Both the position numbers and the translations under genes were made by a program. Under the pieces are notes generated by a model. The model did not search any database and had not been told where the DNA came from. It saw nothing but the letters and a program-made list of their open reading frames with translations. A stretch of DNA of 64,000 nt. Source: Treponema succinifaciens DSM 2489. GTDB taxonomy: Bacteria; Spirochaetota; Spirochaetia; Treponematales; Treponemataceae. Shown here piece by piece: positions 8,427 to 16,937 of this stretch. Every line of letters starts with the position of its first letter. The stretch's first letter is position 1. Location: positions 310,001-374,000 of the forward strand of contig NC_015385.1 in assembly GCF_000195275.1 (NCBI RefSeq). The letters are read 5' to 3'.

Positions 8427-9873
8427 TAAAAAATTTTTTCTTGACCAGCATGGCTGTGCAAAAAATCAGGTTGACGGCGAGCTTATAATGAGCAGGCTTT
8501 TAAGACTTGGATTTGAGCAAGTTTTTGAGCCTGAAAAAGCCGACTTGATTATTGTAAATTCCTGTGGATTTATTGAGAGCGCAAAAAAAGAAAGTCTGGA
8601 TTCCCTTATTGGAGCGCGCTCTGCATTTCCTAATGCGAAAATTCTTTTGGCGGGCTGTCTTGCCGAGCGTTATGCGGATGTCTTTAAAAAAGATTTGCCT
8701 GAAGCTGACGGAATTGTTGGAAACGGAAATTTAGAGTTGATTGATTCCGCTGTAAAAGATTTGTTTGAAGAAAAGCGTCCGGTTTTAAAAGCTGAACAAA
8801 AAGGAGTTTGCTGTGGCGAGCGGAATTCACTTTTGTCTTTTAAAGGAAGCGCGTTTGTAAAAATTACAGAAGGCTGTGATAACAAATGCTCATTCTGCGC
8901 AATTCCCATTATACGTGGAAAACTTCGTTCAAGAAATTCAGATGAAATTGTTTCAGAAATAAAATCTCTTTTGGCTCGCGGAATTTTTGAAGTCAATTTG
9001 ATTGGGCAGGATTTGGCGGCTTATGGTTGCGGCGAGGAAGACAAAGAGTTTTCTTCTGAAAAAAACTGGCATGAAATAATTTATAAGAATTTAAAAAATC
9101 CTGTTTATGCGGAAGAAAATTTTTATGAGAAAAATGGAGACTCTCCTTTGTGCCGTTTGATAAAAAAAATTTCTGCACTTGAAGGAAAATTTTGGATCCG
9201 GCTTTTGTACATTCACCCTGACCATTTTAACAAAGACATTCTTGAAGTTATGAAAAACGATTCAAGATTTCTTCCTTATTTTGATATTCCGTTTCAGTCT
9301 GGCGACGAGAAGATAATCCGTGCCATGAACCGCAAGGGTAGTTTTGAAAATTATACTTCGCTTATAAAAACAATCCGTTCTTATTTTCCTGAAAGCTGTA
9401 TACGCACAACTTTTCTTACAGGCTTCCCTGGGGAAACAGACGAAAATGCTTCGCGCACAGAAGAATTTTTAAAATCAATAAAAAGCGACTGGTCTGGATG
9501 TTTTCCGTACAGCAGAGAAGAAGACACTGCCGCTTATAAAATGAAGTCTCAAGTTTCTTTAAAAAAAGCAAAGACTAGAGCTTTTAGGCTGGAAGAAATG
9601 CAGCATGAAATAACTTCTGAAAGTTTAAAAATGCGCTGCGGAAAAATTTACGATGTCCTTATTGAAGAAATAATTGAAAATAAAGACGGCACAGATGAAG
9701 GTCTTGCAATCGGTCGTGCCTGGTTTGATGCGCCGGAAGTTGACGGAGCCTTTGTTGTGCGCTATGACCTTGATAATGAAAAAGCTGTGAAAAAAATAAT
9801 TCCGGGAGCTGTTGTAAAGGCAAAGGCTCTTGCCGCATCCGATGTCGATGTTGACGGAGAATTTCTTGAATGA
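8413..9873 (+). CDS. rimO: Ribosomal protein S12 methylthiotransferase RimO
   Basis: A radical-SAM methylthiotransferase that thiomethylates the conserved Asp of ribosomal protein S12. The N-terminal UPF0004 domain carries three Cys for the auxiliary cluster (DQHGCAKNQVD, VNSCGF, AGCLAERY). The radical-SAM motif CDNKCSFCAIP is at about residues 154-164, followed by a C-terminal TRAM domain. RimO rather than MiaB is chosen from GCAKNQVD and the S12-type spacing. 486 residues is slightly long, from an insertion near 200-235. The start is TTG (8413 or 8419) inside the end of the rodZ-like gene. The stop overlaps the helicase start (ATGA). Confidence 0.92.
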   Translation: MNLTSKKFFLDQHGCAKNQVDGELIMSRLLRLGFEQVFEPEKADLIIVNSCGFIESAKKESLDSLIGARSAFPNAKILLAGCLAERYADVFKKDLPEADGIVGNGNLELIDSAVKDLFEEKRPVLKAEQKGVCCGERNSLLSFKGSAFVKITEGCDNKCSFCAIPIIRGKLRSRNSDEIVSEIKSLLARGIFEVNLIGQDLAAYGCGEEDKEFSSEKNWHEIIYKNLKNPVYAEENFYEKNGDSPLCRLIKKISALEGKFWIRLLYIHPDHFNKDILEVMKNDSRFLPYFDIPFQSGDEKIIRAMNRKGSFENYTSLIKTIRSYFPESCIRTTFLTGFPGETDENASRTEEFLKSIKSDWSGCFPYSREEDTAAYKMKSQVSLKKAKTRAFRLEEMQHEITSESLKMRCGKIYDVLIEEIIENKDGTDEGLAIGRAWFDAPEVDGAFVVRYDLDNEKAVKKIIPGAVVKAKALAASDVDVDGEFLE

Positions 9874-12080
9874 ACGCGGAAGATTATCTTTCAGTTTTAA
9901 ATAAAGAGCAGCGGGAAGCAGTTGAGCATGAGGGAAGTCCGCTTTTAATTTTGGCTGGTGCAGGCTCTGGAAAAACCCGCGTAATCACAACGAAAATTGC
10001 GTATATGATTTCGGAGCTTGGAATAAATCCGGCCTCGATTCTTGCTGTTACATTTACTAAAAAAGCCGCGGAAGAAATGAAAGAGCGTGCAATAAATCTT
10101 GAACCACGCGCGCAAAAATCCCATATAAGAACATTTCACTCATTTGGTGCTTGGTTTCTTCGGCTCTGTGCGGAAGATTCTGGAATTGGAATTCAAAATA
10201 ATTTTACAGTTTACGATGATGACGATGCATGTTCATTGATTTCAAAAGCAGTTCCCTCGCTTACAAAAAAAGATGCGTCGCATTATGCAAAAAAAATTGC
10301 GCTGGCAAAAGACTATTGCCTTCTTCCTGGAGATTTGGAATTAAGCCGAATTTGCGATGAGCCGATTTTTCCAGAAGTCTATGAAAAATATCAGCAACGC
10401 CTTAGAAAAACTGGCAATGTGGATTTTGGCGACTTGATTTTGCTTCCGTATTTGATTTTAAAAGAAAACGATTTGATTAGAAAAAGTTTTCATGCGCGCT
10501 ACAAAGTTATTTTGGTTGATGAATACCAGGATTCGAACGTTGCGCAGTTTAAGCTTTTGCAGGAACTTTCCGGCGTCAATGAAAATTCTGGAACTTATGT
10601 CTGCGTTGTTGGCGATGATGATCAGAGCATTTATAAATTCCGTGGGGCTGAAATTCAAAACATATTGAATTTTAAAGATGAATTTCCGGGAACAAAAATT
10701 ATCCGTCTTGAAACAAATTACCGTTCTACTTCTGAAATTTTAAATTGCGCAGGAAATGTTGTAAAAAATAATTCCGGCCGTCTTGGAAAGGAACTTGTGT
10801 CTGCGCGCGGAAAAGGAAAAAAGCCGGCATTGGTTTTTCTTCCGTCGCAAGATGACGAAACTGAATTTTGCTACAGTCTTATTGAGCAGGCTTACGAGCA
10901 TGGAATTCCTTACAGCGATTGGGCAATTCTTTACAGAACAAATGCGCAGTCGCTGGGCTTTGAAACAGAATTCCTGCATAAAAAAATTCCTTATGAAGTT
11001 GTTGGCTCTTTGAAATTCTATGAACGTGAAGAAGTAAAAGATATTATTTCGTGGCTTTCATTTATTGTGAATCAGCGCGACGAAATTTCTTTTAGGCGGA
11101 TTGTAAACAAACCCGTGCGAGGAATTGGAAATACGACGCAAGATAAAATAATCGAAGCTTCCGATGGTAATTCAATTTTGAATGGTGCGGAATCCTTGAA
11201 GCTTTCAAAAAAAGCAAAAGAAGGATTTGATTTTTTTAAATCGCTTGTTGAAAAATTTTCCGATGAATTGCCGAATGTTCCTGTAACTTCAGAAGCGGCG
11301 TTGCTTGCAGGTCAGGCGATAAACGAAAATAATATTGTTTTCGCAGACGAAAAAAAACTTTCAGAGTTTGTTGAAAAAGTTGTAAAAGAAAGCGGGCTTG
11401 AAGAATTTCACAAGGACCAGGATGAAGAAATCGGCACGCAAAAAATTGAAAATCTTCAGGAACTTGTAAACAGCGCAGTTTTGTATTCGTGCACAAAGCA
11501 AGGACTTTTAGATTTTTTGGACCACATAAATCTTGACCGCACTTTAAAAACTGAATCCGAAGAAGAAAAACAGGAAGACAAAGTTACTTTGATTACACTT
11601 CATAACACAAAGGGACTTGAGTTCAAGCGCGTGATAATAACTGGGATGGAATCTGGAATTTTTCCGCGCGAAGGAAAAACAGAATCAGAACTTGAAGAAG
11701 AACGCCGGCTTTTTTATGTTGGAATTACGCGGGCAAAAGATGAGCTTTATTTTACTTCATGCGGAGTCCGCCGGCTTTTTGGAAGAACAAATTTTATGAT
11801 CCCAAGTCCGTTTCTTGCTGAGCTTGGAAACGAAATCCGAATACTTGGACAAAAGCCAGATTCATTTTCAGCCAGCCGCATAGAAAAAAGTCCGCTTGAA
11901 AAAAAATACTGCATGGGGGCTTGTGTTTTCCATGATGATTATGGACACGGACAGATTATAAGAAGCAGCTACAGCGATGAAGGCGAGTACGTTGTTACTG
12001 TAAGTTTTGAAACTGGCGGAATTAAAAAGTTTCTTCCAAAGTATCAAAAAAACTCCTTGCTTGTTGAAGATGATTTATGA
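9870..12080 (+). CDS. UvrD/PcrA/Rep-family ATP-dependent DNA helicase
   Basis: 736-residue superfamily-1 3'-5' helicase for repair and replication. All motifs are visible: Q motif LNKEQREAVEH, Walker A AGAGSGKTR (about residue 30), motif II VDEYQDSN, motif III GDDDQSIYKFRGA, motif IV RLETNYRST, motif V TLHNTKGLEFKRV and motif VI RRLFYVGITRAKDELYF. The C-terminal 90 residues contain a beta-rich VFHDDYGHGQII segment resembling the PcrA C-terminal Tudor-like fold that contacts RNA polymerase. It is joined by four-base overlaps to rimO upstream and apbE downstream. Confidence 0.92.
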   Translation: MNAEDYLSVLNKEQREAVEHEGSPLLILAGAGSGKTRVITTKIAYMISELGINPASILAVTFTKKAAEEMKERAINLEPRAQKSHIRTFHSFGAWFLRLCAEDSGIGIQNNFTVYDDDDACSLISKAVPSLTKKDASHYAKKIALAKDYCLLPGDLELSRICDEPIFPEVYEKYQQRLRKTGNVDFGDLILLPYLILKENDLIRKSFHARYKVILVDEYQDSNVAQFKLLQELSGVNENSGTYVCVVGDDDQSIYKFRGAEIQNILNFKDEFPGTKIIRLETNYRSTSEILNCAGNVVKNNSGRLGKELVSARGKGKKPALVFLPSQDDETEFCYSLIEQAYEHGIPYSDWAILYRTNAQSLGFETEFLHKKIPYEVVGSLKFYEREEVKDIISWLSFIVNQRDEISFRRIVNKPVRGIGNTTQDKIIEASDGNSILNGAESLKLSKKAKEGFDFFKSLVEKFSDELPNVPVTSEAALLAGQAINENNIVFADEKKLSEFVEKVVKESGLEEFHKDQDEEIGTQKIENLQELVNSAVLYSCTKQGLLDFLDHINLDRTLKTESEEEKQEDKVTLITLHNTKGLEFKRVIITGMESGIFPREGKTESELEEERRLFYVGITRAKDELYFTSCGVRRLFGRTNFMIPSPFLAELGNEIRILGQKPDSFSASRIEKSPLEKKYCMGACVFHDDYGHGQIIRSSYSDEGEYVVTVSFETGGIKKFLPKYQKNSLLVEDDL

Positions 12081-13105
12081 AATTTGTTTCGCTGCTTTGT
12101 CTTGTTTTTATTTTTTTATTTGCTTCATGTTCTGGAAAAATTGAGCCAAGAACGCAAACTGCAATGGACACGCTTTGCACGGTCAACGCTTTTGAAGACG
12201 GAACAAAAAAACTTTACGATGAAATTTTTGAACGCCTTGCACAGATTGAAAAAGAATTCAGTGCGACTTTGCCAGACTCTGAAATTTCACGGATAAATTC
12301 AATGGCAGGAATTTCCGCAGTAAAGACGAATGAAGAAGTTTTGAATGTTCTGGACTTTGCTTTGAAAACTGCCTGGATTTCTGACGGCGCGTTTACTCCT
12401 GCTGCAGGTCCGCTTGTTGACTTGTGGGGCATAAACACAGATCACCAAAAAATTCCTTCGCAAGCTCAAATAAACAACGCTCTTGAACTTGTTGATTTTG
12501 GTTGTGTTGGACTTTCCAGAGATTCAGTTTTTTTGCGGAAAGCCGGAATGAAAATTAATCTTGGCGGAATTGTAAAAGGTTTTGCCGCGGATGAAGTCTG
12601 CAAGATTTTAAAAATGCACGGTGTTAAAAAAGCTGTTGTGGACTTAGGCGGAAACATTTATGTTTATGGAAAAAAATCTGATGGAAGCAAATGGACTGTT
12701 GGAATAAAAAATCCAGAATCTCCATCGTCCGCTCCTCTTCTGCGCCTTTGCATAAATGAAAATTCAGTTGTTACAAGCGGAAGCTACGAGCGTTATTTTG
12801 AATCCAACGGAAAAAGATACCATCATATTTTTGATCCTGCGACCGGATTTCCTGCGGATTCTGGAATTGTTTCCGCGACTGTAATTTCCCCATCGAGCAT
12901 TGCGGCGGATGCGCTTTCAACTGCGACCTTTGTTCTTGGCGTGGAAAAATCTTTTAAGCTTCTTGATAAATTCAAAAAAGAATTCGGATCGGACATTTCA
13001 TTTGTTTTTGTCTGCAAATATGGTTCGGTTTTTGCTTCTGCGGATTTAAAAGGCTCTTTGGAATTTGTTCAGGACGATTCAAGAAAAATAGTTTTTGTTC
13101 CTTAA
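12077..13105 (+). CDS. apbE: ApbE-type FAD:protein FMN transferase, lipoprotein
   Basis: 342 residues. The lipobox LFASC (Cys 19) marks a lipoprotein facing the periplasm. ApbE family features are TAMDTLCTVNAF, the GGIVKGFAAD segment around 172, DLGGNIYVYG around 192, and the C-terminal HHIFDPATGFPAD with DALSTATFVLG, the Mg/FAD-binding region. It attaches FMN by phosphoester bond to Thr of RnfG/NqrC-like subunits or other flavoproteins. No Rnf/Nqr gene is in this window, so the acceptor is elsewhere. It starts inside the helicase stop codon. Confidence 0.9.
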   Translation: MKFVSLLCLVFIFLFASCSGKIEPRTQTAMDTLCTVNAFEDGTKKLYDEIFERLAQIEKEFSATLPDSEISRINSMAGISAVKTNEEVLNVLDFALKTAWISDGAFTPAAGPLVDLWGINTDHQKIPSQAQINNALELVDFGCVGLSRDSVFLRKAGMKINLGGIVKGFAADEVCKILKMHGVKKAVVDLGGNIYVYGKKSDGSKWTVGIKNPESPSSAPLLRLCINENSVVTSGSYERYFESNGKRYHHIFDPATGFPADSGIVSATVISPSSIAADALSTATFVLGVEKSFKLLDKFKKEFGSDISFVFVCKYGSVFASADLKGSLEFVQDDSRKIVFVP

Positions 13106-13166
13106 ATTGTTTGCATTTTATTGCGATTTTTTACACACCGCCCTGAAATTCTGCTAAAATATTTTT

Positions 13167-14504
13167 ATGGCTAGAGAAAGATTGAGCAGCAGACTTGGAT
13201 TTATTCTGCTGAGCGCAGGTTGCGCTATTGGGTGCGGAAACGTCTGGAAATTTCCGTGGATGGTCGGTCAGAACGGAGGCGGCGCGTTTGTTCTTGTTTA
13301 TCTTGCTTTTCTTGTTGTGCTGGGGCTTCCGGCTTTGACAATGGAATTCGCGCTTGGAAGAGCTTCTCAGGCAAGCCCGGTAAGAATGTACCAGGAGCTT
13401 GAAAAGCCAGGCTCAAAATGGCACATTCACGGCTACGTCTGCCTGCTTGGTAATATTTTCTTGATGGCGTTCTACACGGTTGTTACAGGCTGGCTGGTTT
13501 ACTATTTTGTCTCGTTTGTAGTTGGAAAGTCAGGAGAGCTTAGCTTTGGCAAGATGATTTCAAGCCCGCGTATAAATGTAATGTACCTTTTTATCGCTGT
13601 TGCGGTGTGCTTTTTGATTCTCACCCGCAATCTTCAGAGCGGACTTGAGCGAATCACAAAATACATGATGGTTCTTCTTTTGGTCTTGATGACAGTGCTT
13701 GCAGTGCGGAGCATTTCTCTTCCGGGCGGCGCAAAAGGACTTTCGTTCTATCTTGTTCCCGACTTTAAGAAGCTCACAGTTCCGGTTGTCGTTGGTGCTA
13801 TGAACCAGGCGTTTTTTACGCTTTCTCTTGGAATAGGCGCAATGTCAATTTTTGGAAGCTACATCGGAAAAGACAGAAGCCTTATGGGAGAATCCGTAAA
13901 AGTCATTATTCTTGACACTTTCGTTGCGGTTACAGCAGGCTTGATAATCTTTCCGGCATGCGCGTCGTTTGGAATCGCAGTTGACGCAGGTCCGTCTCTT
14001 CTTTTCAACACAATGACAACCGTCTTCAACAACATGGGAGGCGGCAGAGTATGGGGAAGTCTTTTCTTTCTTTTTATGGTATTCGCGGCGTTCTCAACGG
14101 AACTTGCGGTATGCGAAAATATTCTTGCCTGCGTGCGCGAGATGACAGGCTGGTCACGCAAAAAAGGCTGCGTAATCTGCGGAGCCGGCATTTTCTTAAT
14201 CGCGCTCACAACCGCTCTAGGCTACAGCGAGCTTCATTTTCACCCGTTCGGCGAAGGCTCGGCATGGCTTGATTTCTGGGATTTTATCGTAAGCAACAAC
14301 CTTCTTCCGCTCGGCGCGCTGATTTTCGCGGTTTTCAGCTGCAGCGGCAAATTCGGCTTAGGCTGGGAAAAACTCGTGCAGGAAGCAAACGAGGGCGAAG
14401 GTCTCAAAGTCAAAAACTGGATGAAGCCAGTCTTCGCATACTTTGTTCCGCTTTGCATAATCGCAATCTACATAATCGGGCTTGCGACGTTCAAGTGGAA
14501 ATAG
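13167..14504 (+). CDS. Neurotransmitter:sodium symporter (NSS) family transporter
   Basis: 445 residues, about 11 membrane helices. The first helix carries the family signature AIGCGNVWKFPWMVGQNGG, whose unwound region binds Na+ and substrate. Other NSS features are the LTMEFALGR segment, QAFFTLSLGIGAMSIFGSY (helix 6 region) and FSTELAVCEN. Bacterial NSS proteins (LeuT/Tyt1/MhsT type) import amino acids with Na+; the substrate is not predictable. Its codon use is richer in C at third positions than its neighbours. It is separated by 61 bases from apbE and followed by a stem-loop shared with the convergent HU-like gene. Confidence 0.9.
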   Translation: MARERLSSRLGFILLSAGCAIGCGNVWKFPWMVGQNGGGAFVLVYLAFLVVLGLPALTMEFALGRASQASPVRMYQELEKPGSKWHIHGYVCLLGNIFLMAFYTVVTGWLVYYFVSFVVGKSGELSFGKMISSPRINVMYLFIAVAVCFLILTRNLQSGLERITKYMMVLLLVLMTVLAVRSISLPGGAKGLSFYLVPDFKKLTVPVVVGAMNQAFFTLSLGIGAMSIFGSYIGKDRSLMGESVKVIILDTFVAVTAGLIIFPACASFGIAVDAGPSLLFNTMTTVFNNMGGGRVWGSLFFLFMVFAAFSTELAVCENILACVREMTGWSRKKGCVICGAGIFLIALTTALGYSELHFHPFGEGSAWLDFWDFIVSNNLLPLGALIFAVFSCSGKFGLGWEKLVQEANEGEGLKVKNWMKPVFAYFVPLCIIAIYIIGLATFKWK

Positions 14505-14530
14505 AAAAACATAGAAATGTAATATTAACG

Positions 14531-14572
14531 ATTAACTCCACTATGTGGTTTTCCAAGCATAGTAGAGTTAAT
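14531..14572. terminator. Stem-loop between convergent genes
   Basis: ATTAACTCCACTATG (14531-14545) pairs with CATAGTAGAGTTAAT (14558-14572), 14 of 15 matched, loop of 12. It lies between the convergent NSS and HU-like genes and may end transcription both ways, although neither side has a clean U run. Confidence 0.5.
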
Positions 14573-14588
14573 TACAGAATCACAGCTT

Positions 14589-15356
14589 TTATTTTACAGT
14601 GACAATGTCAGACACTGCGGAAACAAAGGTCTTTTTGTCTTCGTTTCCTTTTCGGCTGTTTGTGCGCAGGATAATCCTGTAGCTTTTGCCGCTTTCAAGG
14701 CTTTCTGGCAGGAAGAATTCGAGCGTCTTTGAAAGGTTTCGCATTATGGACTCCGGGTTCACCTTGTGCCACAAGCTTTCATCTTCGGAATAAATCCCGT
14801 CTGTGTCACATTCGGCAAAGAAAATTCCGCCATCACTGCCAGAAATTTTCAGTCTGCCGCCGTCAAGTCTTGCGGCTTTTTTAGATGTAAGAGTTCCGTC
14901 ATTAAGCCCCGTAAAAAGGTCAGTGACAGAATCAATTGAGGGGCTTGAATCCGCAATCACGATTCTGTTTATCCCCAGCTTTGAGACCGCCTCGTTCGTT
15001 TCCTTTGACGAAGTGAACTTTACAAGCAATTTTTTTATTTCTGCGGTTTCGGCGGTATTTCCGCTTGTGCCGCTTGCCGCAATATAGAAAGTTCCTAAGT
15101 CCATGAGGTTCACGCTTTCGCCGCGCTGCAATGCTTCTATTATTTCCGCTTTTATCAGGGAAAGAATGTGCTTTGCGGTTATGGCGTTCACGCCGATGTC
15201 TTTTTTCTGCGTGCGCGCTATAAGATTGTCAATCGTAACATTGCGCCGGTCAAAACGTGCGTAATATTTTCCGCCATTGTCAAAGTAATTTTTGTACAGA
15301 GTGAGATTTCCGCTTCCATCTGTGTCCGAATAGTTAATGTTTGTAGTTGTACTCAT
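14589..15356 (-). CDS. HU-like DNA-binding protein with C-terminal DUF4469-type domain
   Basis: 255 residues. Residues about 30-130 are HU/IHF-like (TIDNLIARTQKKDIGVNAIT, ESVNLMDLGTFYIAA). Residues 165-255 form a beta-rich domain ending YRIILRTNSRKG, as in DUF4469 proteins common in Bacteroidetes and treponemes. HU-like proteins bind and bend DNA, and this two-domain form is poorly characterised. The start is supported by AAGGAA upstream on the minus strand. It is the first gene after the core run and may mark the island edge. Confidence 0.72.
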   Translation of the reverse strand: MSTTTNINYSDTDGSGNLTLYKNYFDNGGKYYARFDRRNVTIDNLIARTQKKDIGVNAITAKHILSLIKAEIIEALQRGESVNLMDLGTFYIAASGTSGNTAETAEIKKLLVKFTSSKETNEAVSKLGINRIVIADSSPSIDSVTDLFTGLNDGTLTSKKAARLDGGRLKISGSDGGIFFAECDTDGIYSEDESLWHKVNPESIMRNLSKTLEFFLPESLESGKSYRIILRTNSRKGNEDKKTFVSAVSDIVTVK

Positions 15357-15527
15357 AAGTAAGTTCCTTGTCCGTTTTTGGACTGTCTGTTATAAAAAGG
15401 TGAGTTTCCTTTTCCGCACTGAACAGAATTTCCGCTTTTCGCAAGATTTTCTGTTGACCAGACACGAAAGACAGGAGTATACTTCTAAAATCAGATTTGA
15501 AGATTCTCCGTCTGGAGTGTCTTTTTA

Positions 15528-15584
15528 AAGCCCTTAAGAAATGCCTTACGCACCGCAAATGTTTTCGGCAAATCCTAAGGGCTT
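15528..15584 (-). terminator. Stem-loop downstream of the ImmA-like gene
   Basis: 15528-15545 and 15567-15584 are inverted repeats, 15 of 18 matched (AAGCCCTTA core). On the minus strand the hairpin follows the ImmA-like stop by 18 bases and is followed by TTTAAAAAG, a weak U tail. On the plus strand it is followed by TTAATTTTTTTG, so it could also stop plus-strand transcription. Confidence 0.5.
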
Positions 15585-15602
15585 AATTTTTTGCTTCATT
15601 TT

Positions 15603-16193
15603 TCATACAGCCTCCTCCAGCACTTGTTCTGGACTGAATAAATCAAGAATCCTGTTTGAAAGAATTCTTCTCACAATATTCGGGTACTGTCTTATGCGCA
15701 TATAACTGTCAAAGACATAGTTTGCGCAAGTCCAGCCAAGCCCGAATTCCTGCATAAGCTCATCCGGACAGCACGGTGAAAGTTTTATCACGAACGGCAT
15801 TGCAGCCTGAGCATAAGTTGCAAAACGGTTGCATTCCGCTTTCATCCTGGCCGCCGACTTTCCCTGATTCTCGTACAAGTGCCCGAGCTGTATATGGGCA
15901 ATCTCATACCAGATTGTAAAACGGACGGTGCAAGGCGGAAGCGAGTCATTGTAGTAAATCGCGTACCTTGACTTTGCCGTCATCGTGGAAAACCCCTCCT
16001 CATACTTTGAGGTCATAAATTTTCTGTCCTCCTCTGAGGAATCTGAATATTTTACAAGCTCAATTCCAAGCAGGCGAGCAACCTCAAAGCAGTCCGCCGG
16101 ATATTTTTTTATTCCCAAATCCTCAAAAAGACAATTCGCCTCTTCTTCTATCTCATCATATTCACTTCCCAAAAGCTGAACCGCTCTTTCCAT
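15603..16193 (-). CDS. ImmA/IrrE-family protein with altered zinc motif
   Basis: 196 residues. The N-terminal part and the helix FTIWYEIAHIQLGHLYE (about residues 91-107) match the ImmA/IrrE metallopeptidase family, which cleaves partner XRE repressors. The zinc motif is normally HExxH; here it reads YEIAH, with the first His replaced by Tyr, while the E and second His remain. Zinc binding may be lost, making it a possible pseudo-protease, or the change may tune activity. It lies 12 bases after the XRE gene, with GAGG before its ATG, matching the ImmR-ImmA type pairing of mobile elements. Confidence 0.72.
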   Translation of the reverse strand: MERAVQLLGSEYDEIEEEANCLFEDLGIKKYPADCFEVARLLGIELVKYSDSSEEDRKFMTSKYEEGFSTMTAKSRYAIYYNDSLPPCTVRFTIWYEIAHIQLGHLYENQGKSAARMKAECNRFATYAQAAMPFVIKLSPCCPDELMQEFGLGWTCANYVFDSYMRIRQYPNIVRRILSNRILDLFSPEQVLEEAV

Positions 16194-16205
16194 TCATACC
16201 TCATC

Positions 16206-16532
16206 TTACGAAAAAAGAATTTTCGCGAACTTTTTGCGCTCCTCATCAGTAAGGGTCTTGGCATTGCGCGCGATAAGCTCGAATGCCTGTTCAATTTCCT
16301 GTTCTGATGAGAACTTATGGGCATCGTCGCTTTTTCCAGTAAGATAATCGACCGTCGTACCCAGCGCATTTGCTATGTTCAGAAGGATTGCACCCTTCGG
16401 AACCCTATCCCCTTTAAGGTAGTGGGAAACCGCCCCCTCACTCAAGTTAGTTGCATCGGCAAGAGCCTTCTGGCTCATTCCTGTTTCCGAAAGCAGTTTA
16501 CCGATTCTGTCTTTAACAGCCATGCTTTCCAT
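16206..16532 (-). CDS. XRE-family helix-turn-helix repressor
   Basis: 108 residues from ATG 16532. The HTH_3 domain occupies residues about 7-62 (KDRIGKLLSETGMSQKALADATNLSEGAVSHYLKGDRVP). A tail rich in charged residues resembles phage/ICE repressors. Upstream in frame, ATG 16625 would give 139 residues with a very basic 31-residue extension. An AGGAGG precedes that ATG by only three bases and would coincide with the predicted transcript start, so I prefer 16532 (AGGA 13 bases upstream). It probably represses its own promoter and possibly the divergent restriction operon. Confidence 0.78.
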   Translation of the reverse strand: MESMAVKDRIGKLLSETGMSQKALADATNLSEGAVSHYLKGDRVPKGAILLNIANALGTTVDYLTGKSDDAHKFSSEQEIEQAFELIARNAKTLTDEERKKFAKILFS

Positions 16533-16640
16533 AATTATTTCAATTCCTAATTCAATTCTTGCCTTACGGCACATCCGCCGCAATCGCCATTTTATTTTGC
16601 GGCACTTTCTATTCGTTTTTAGCATTAACCTCCTAAAAAC

Positions 16641-16680
16641 AATATAGATTACAAACTTGTCATTGTCAAGTATAAAATTG
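16641..16680 (-). promoter_or_regulatory. Promoter and probable operator of the XRE/ImmA-like pair
   Basis: On the minus strand, TTGACA (16669-16664), a 17-base spacer and TATATT (16646-16641). The plus strand carries TTGTCA-TTGTCA and a further TTGTCA within 16657-16683, and ACTTG-N7-CAAGT spans 16655-16671 over the -35. Repeated half-sites on the promoter fit autorepression by the XRE protein. Confidence 0.6.
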
Positions 16681-16683
16681 TCA

Positions 16684-16937
16684 AAATTTACATATATTTT
16701 AAGAATTGATAAAATTCAAAGAACAGCTTATTGCTTAAAAGATTCCGGCTTTTACAGGAAAGACGTTCCGCTTAGAACAGGAAGATGCTTTTTGCTCTAG
16801 CAGGAAAGGAGTTCCGGCTGGAAGCGGAATGGAGGCAGGATTGGAAGCGGAAGAAATAGCCTTTTAAGCGAAGCAGAATTTTACGATGCAAAAATTCCAA
16901 TAGTATAGTAAAATTAAGGCTGGATAAAGCACGGAAA
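16684..16937. other. Intergenic region upstream of the helicase gene
   Basis: No gene is supported. The stretch 16750-16860 is purine-rich and contains repeated GGAAGCGGAA / AGGAAAG(A/G)CGTTCCG-like words, which look like decayed repeat sequence. A promoter for the helicase-methyltransferase pair must lie here or near 16900 (TAGTATAGTAAAAT), but no clear -35 is seen. Confidence 0.35.

Noticed and set aside
15334-15558. 74-codon minus-strand frame overlapping the HU-like start
   Set aside because: No ribosome site, composition not coding-like, and it overlaps the HU-like start and the stem-loop.
16533-16625. Upstream ATG giving a 139-residue XRE protein
   Set aside because: The added 31 residues are very basic and unlike the family, and the ATG would lie within about ten bases of the predicted transcript start.
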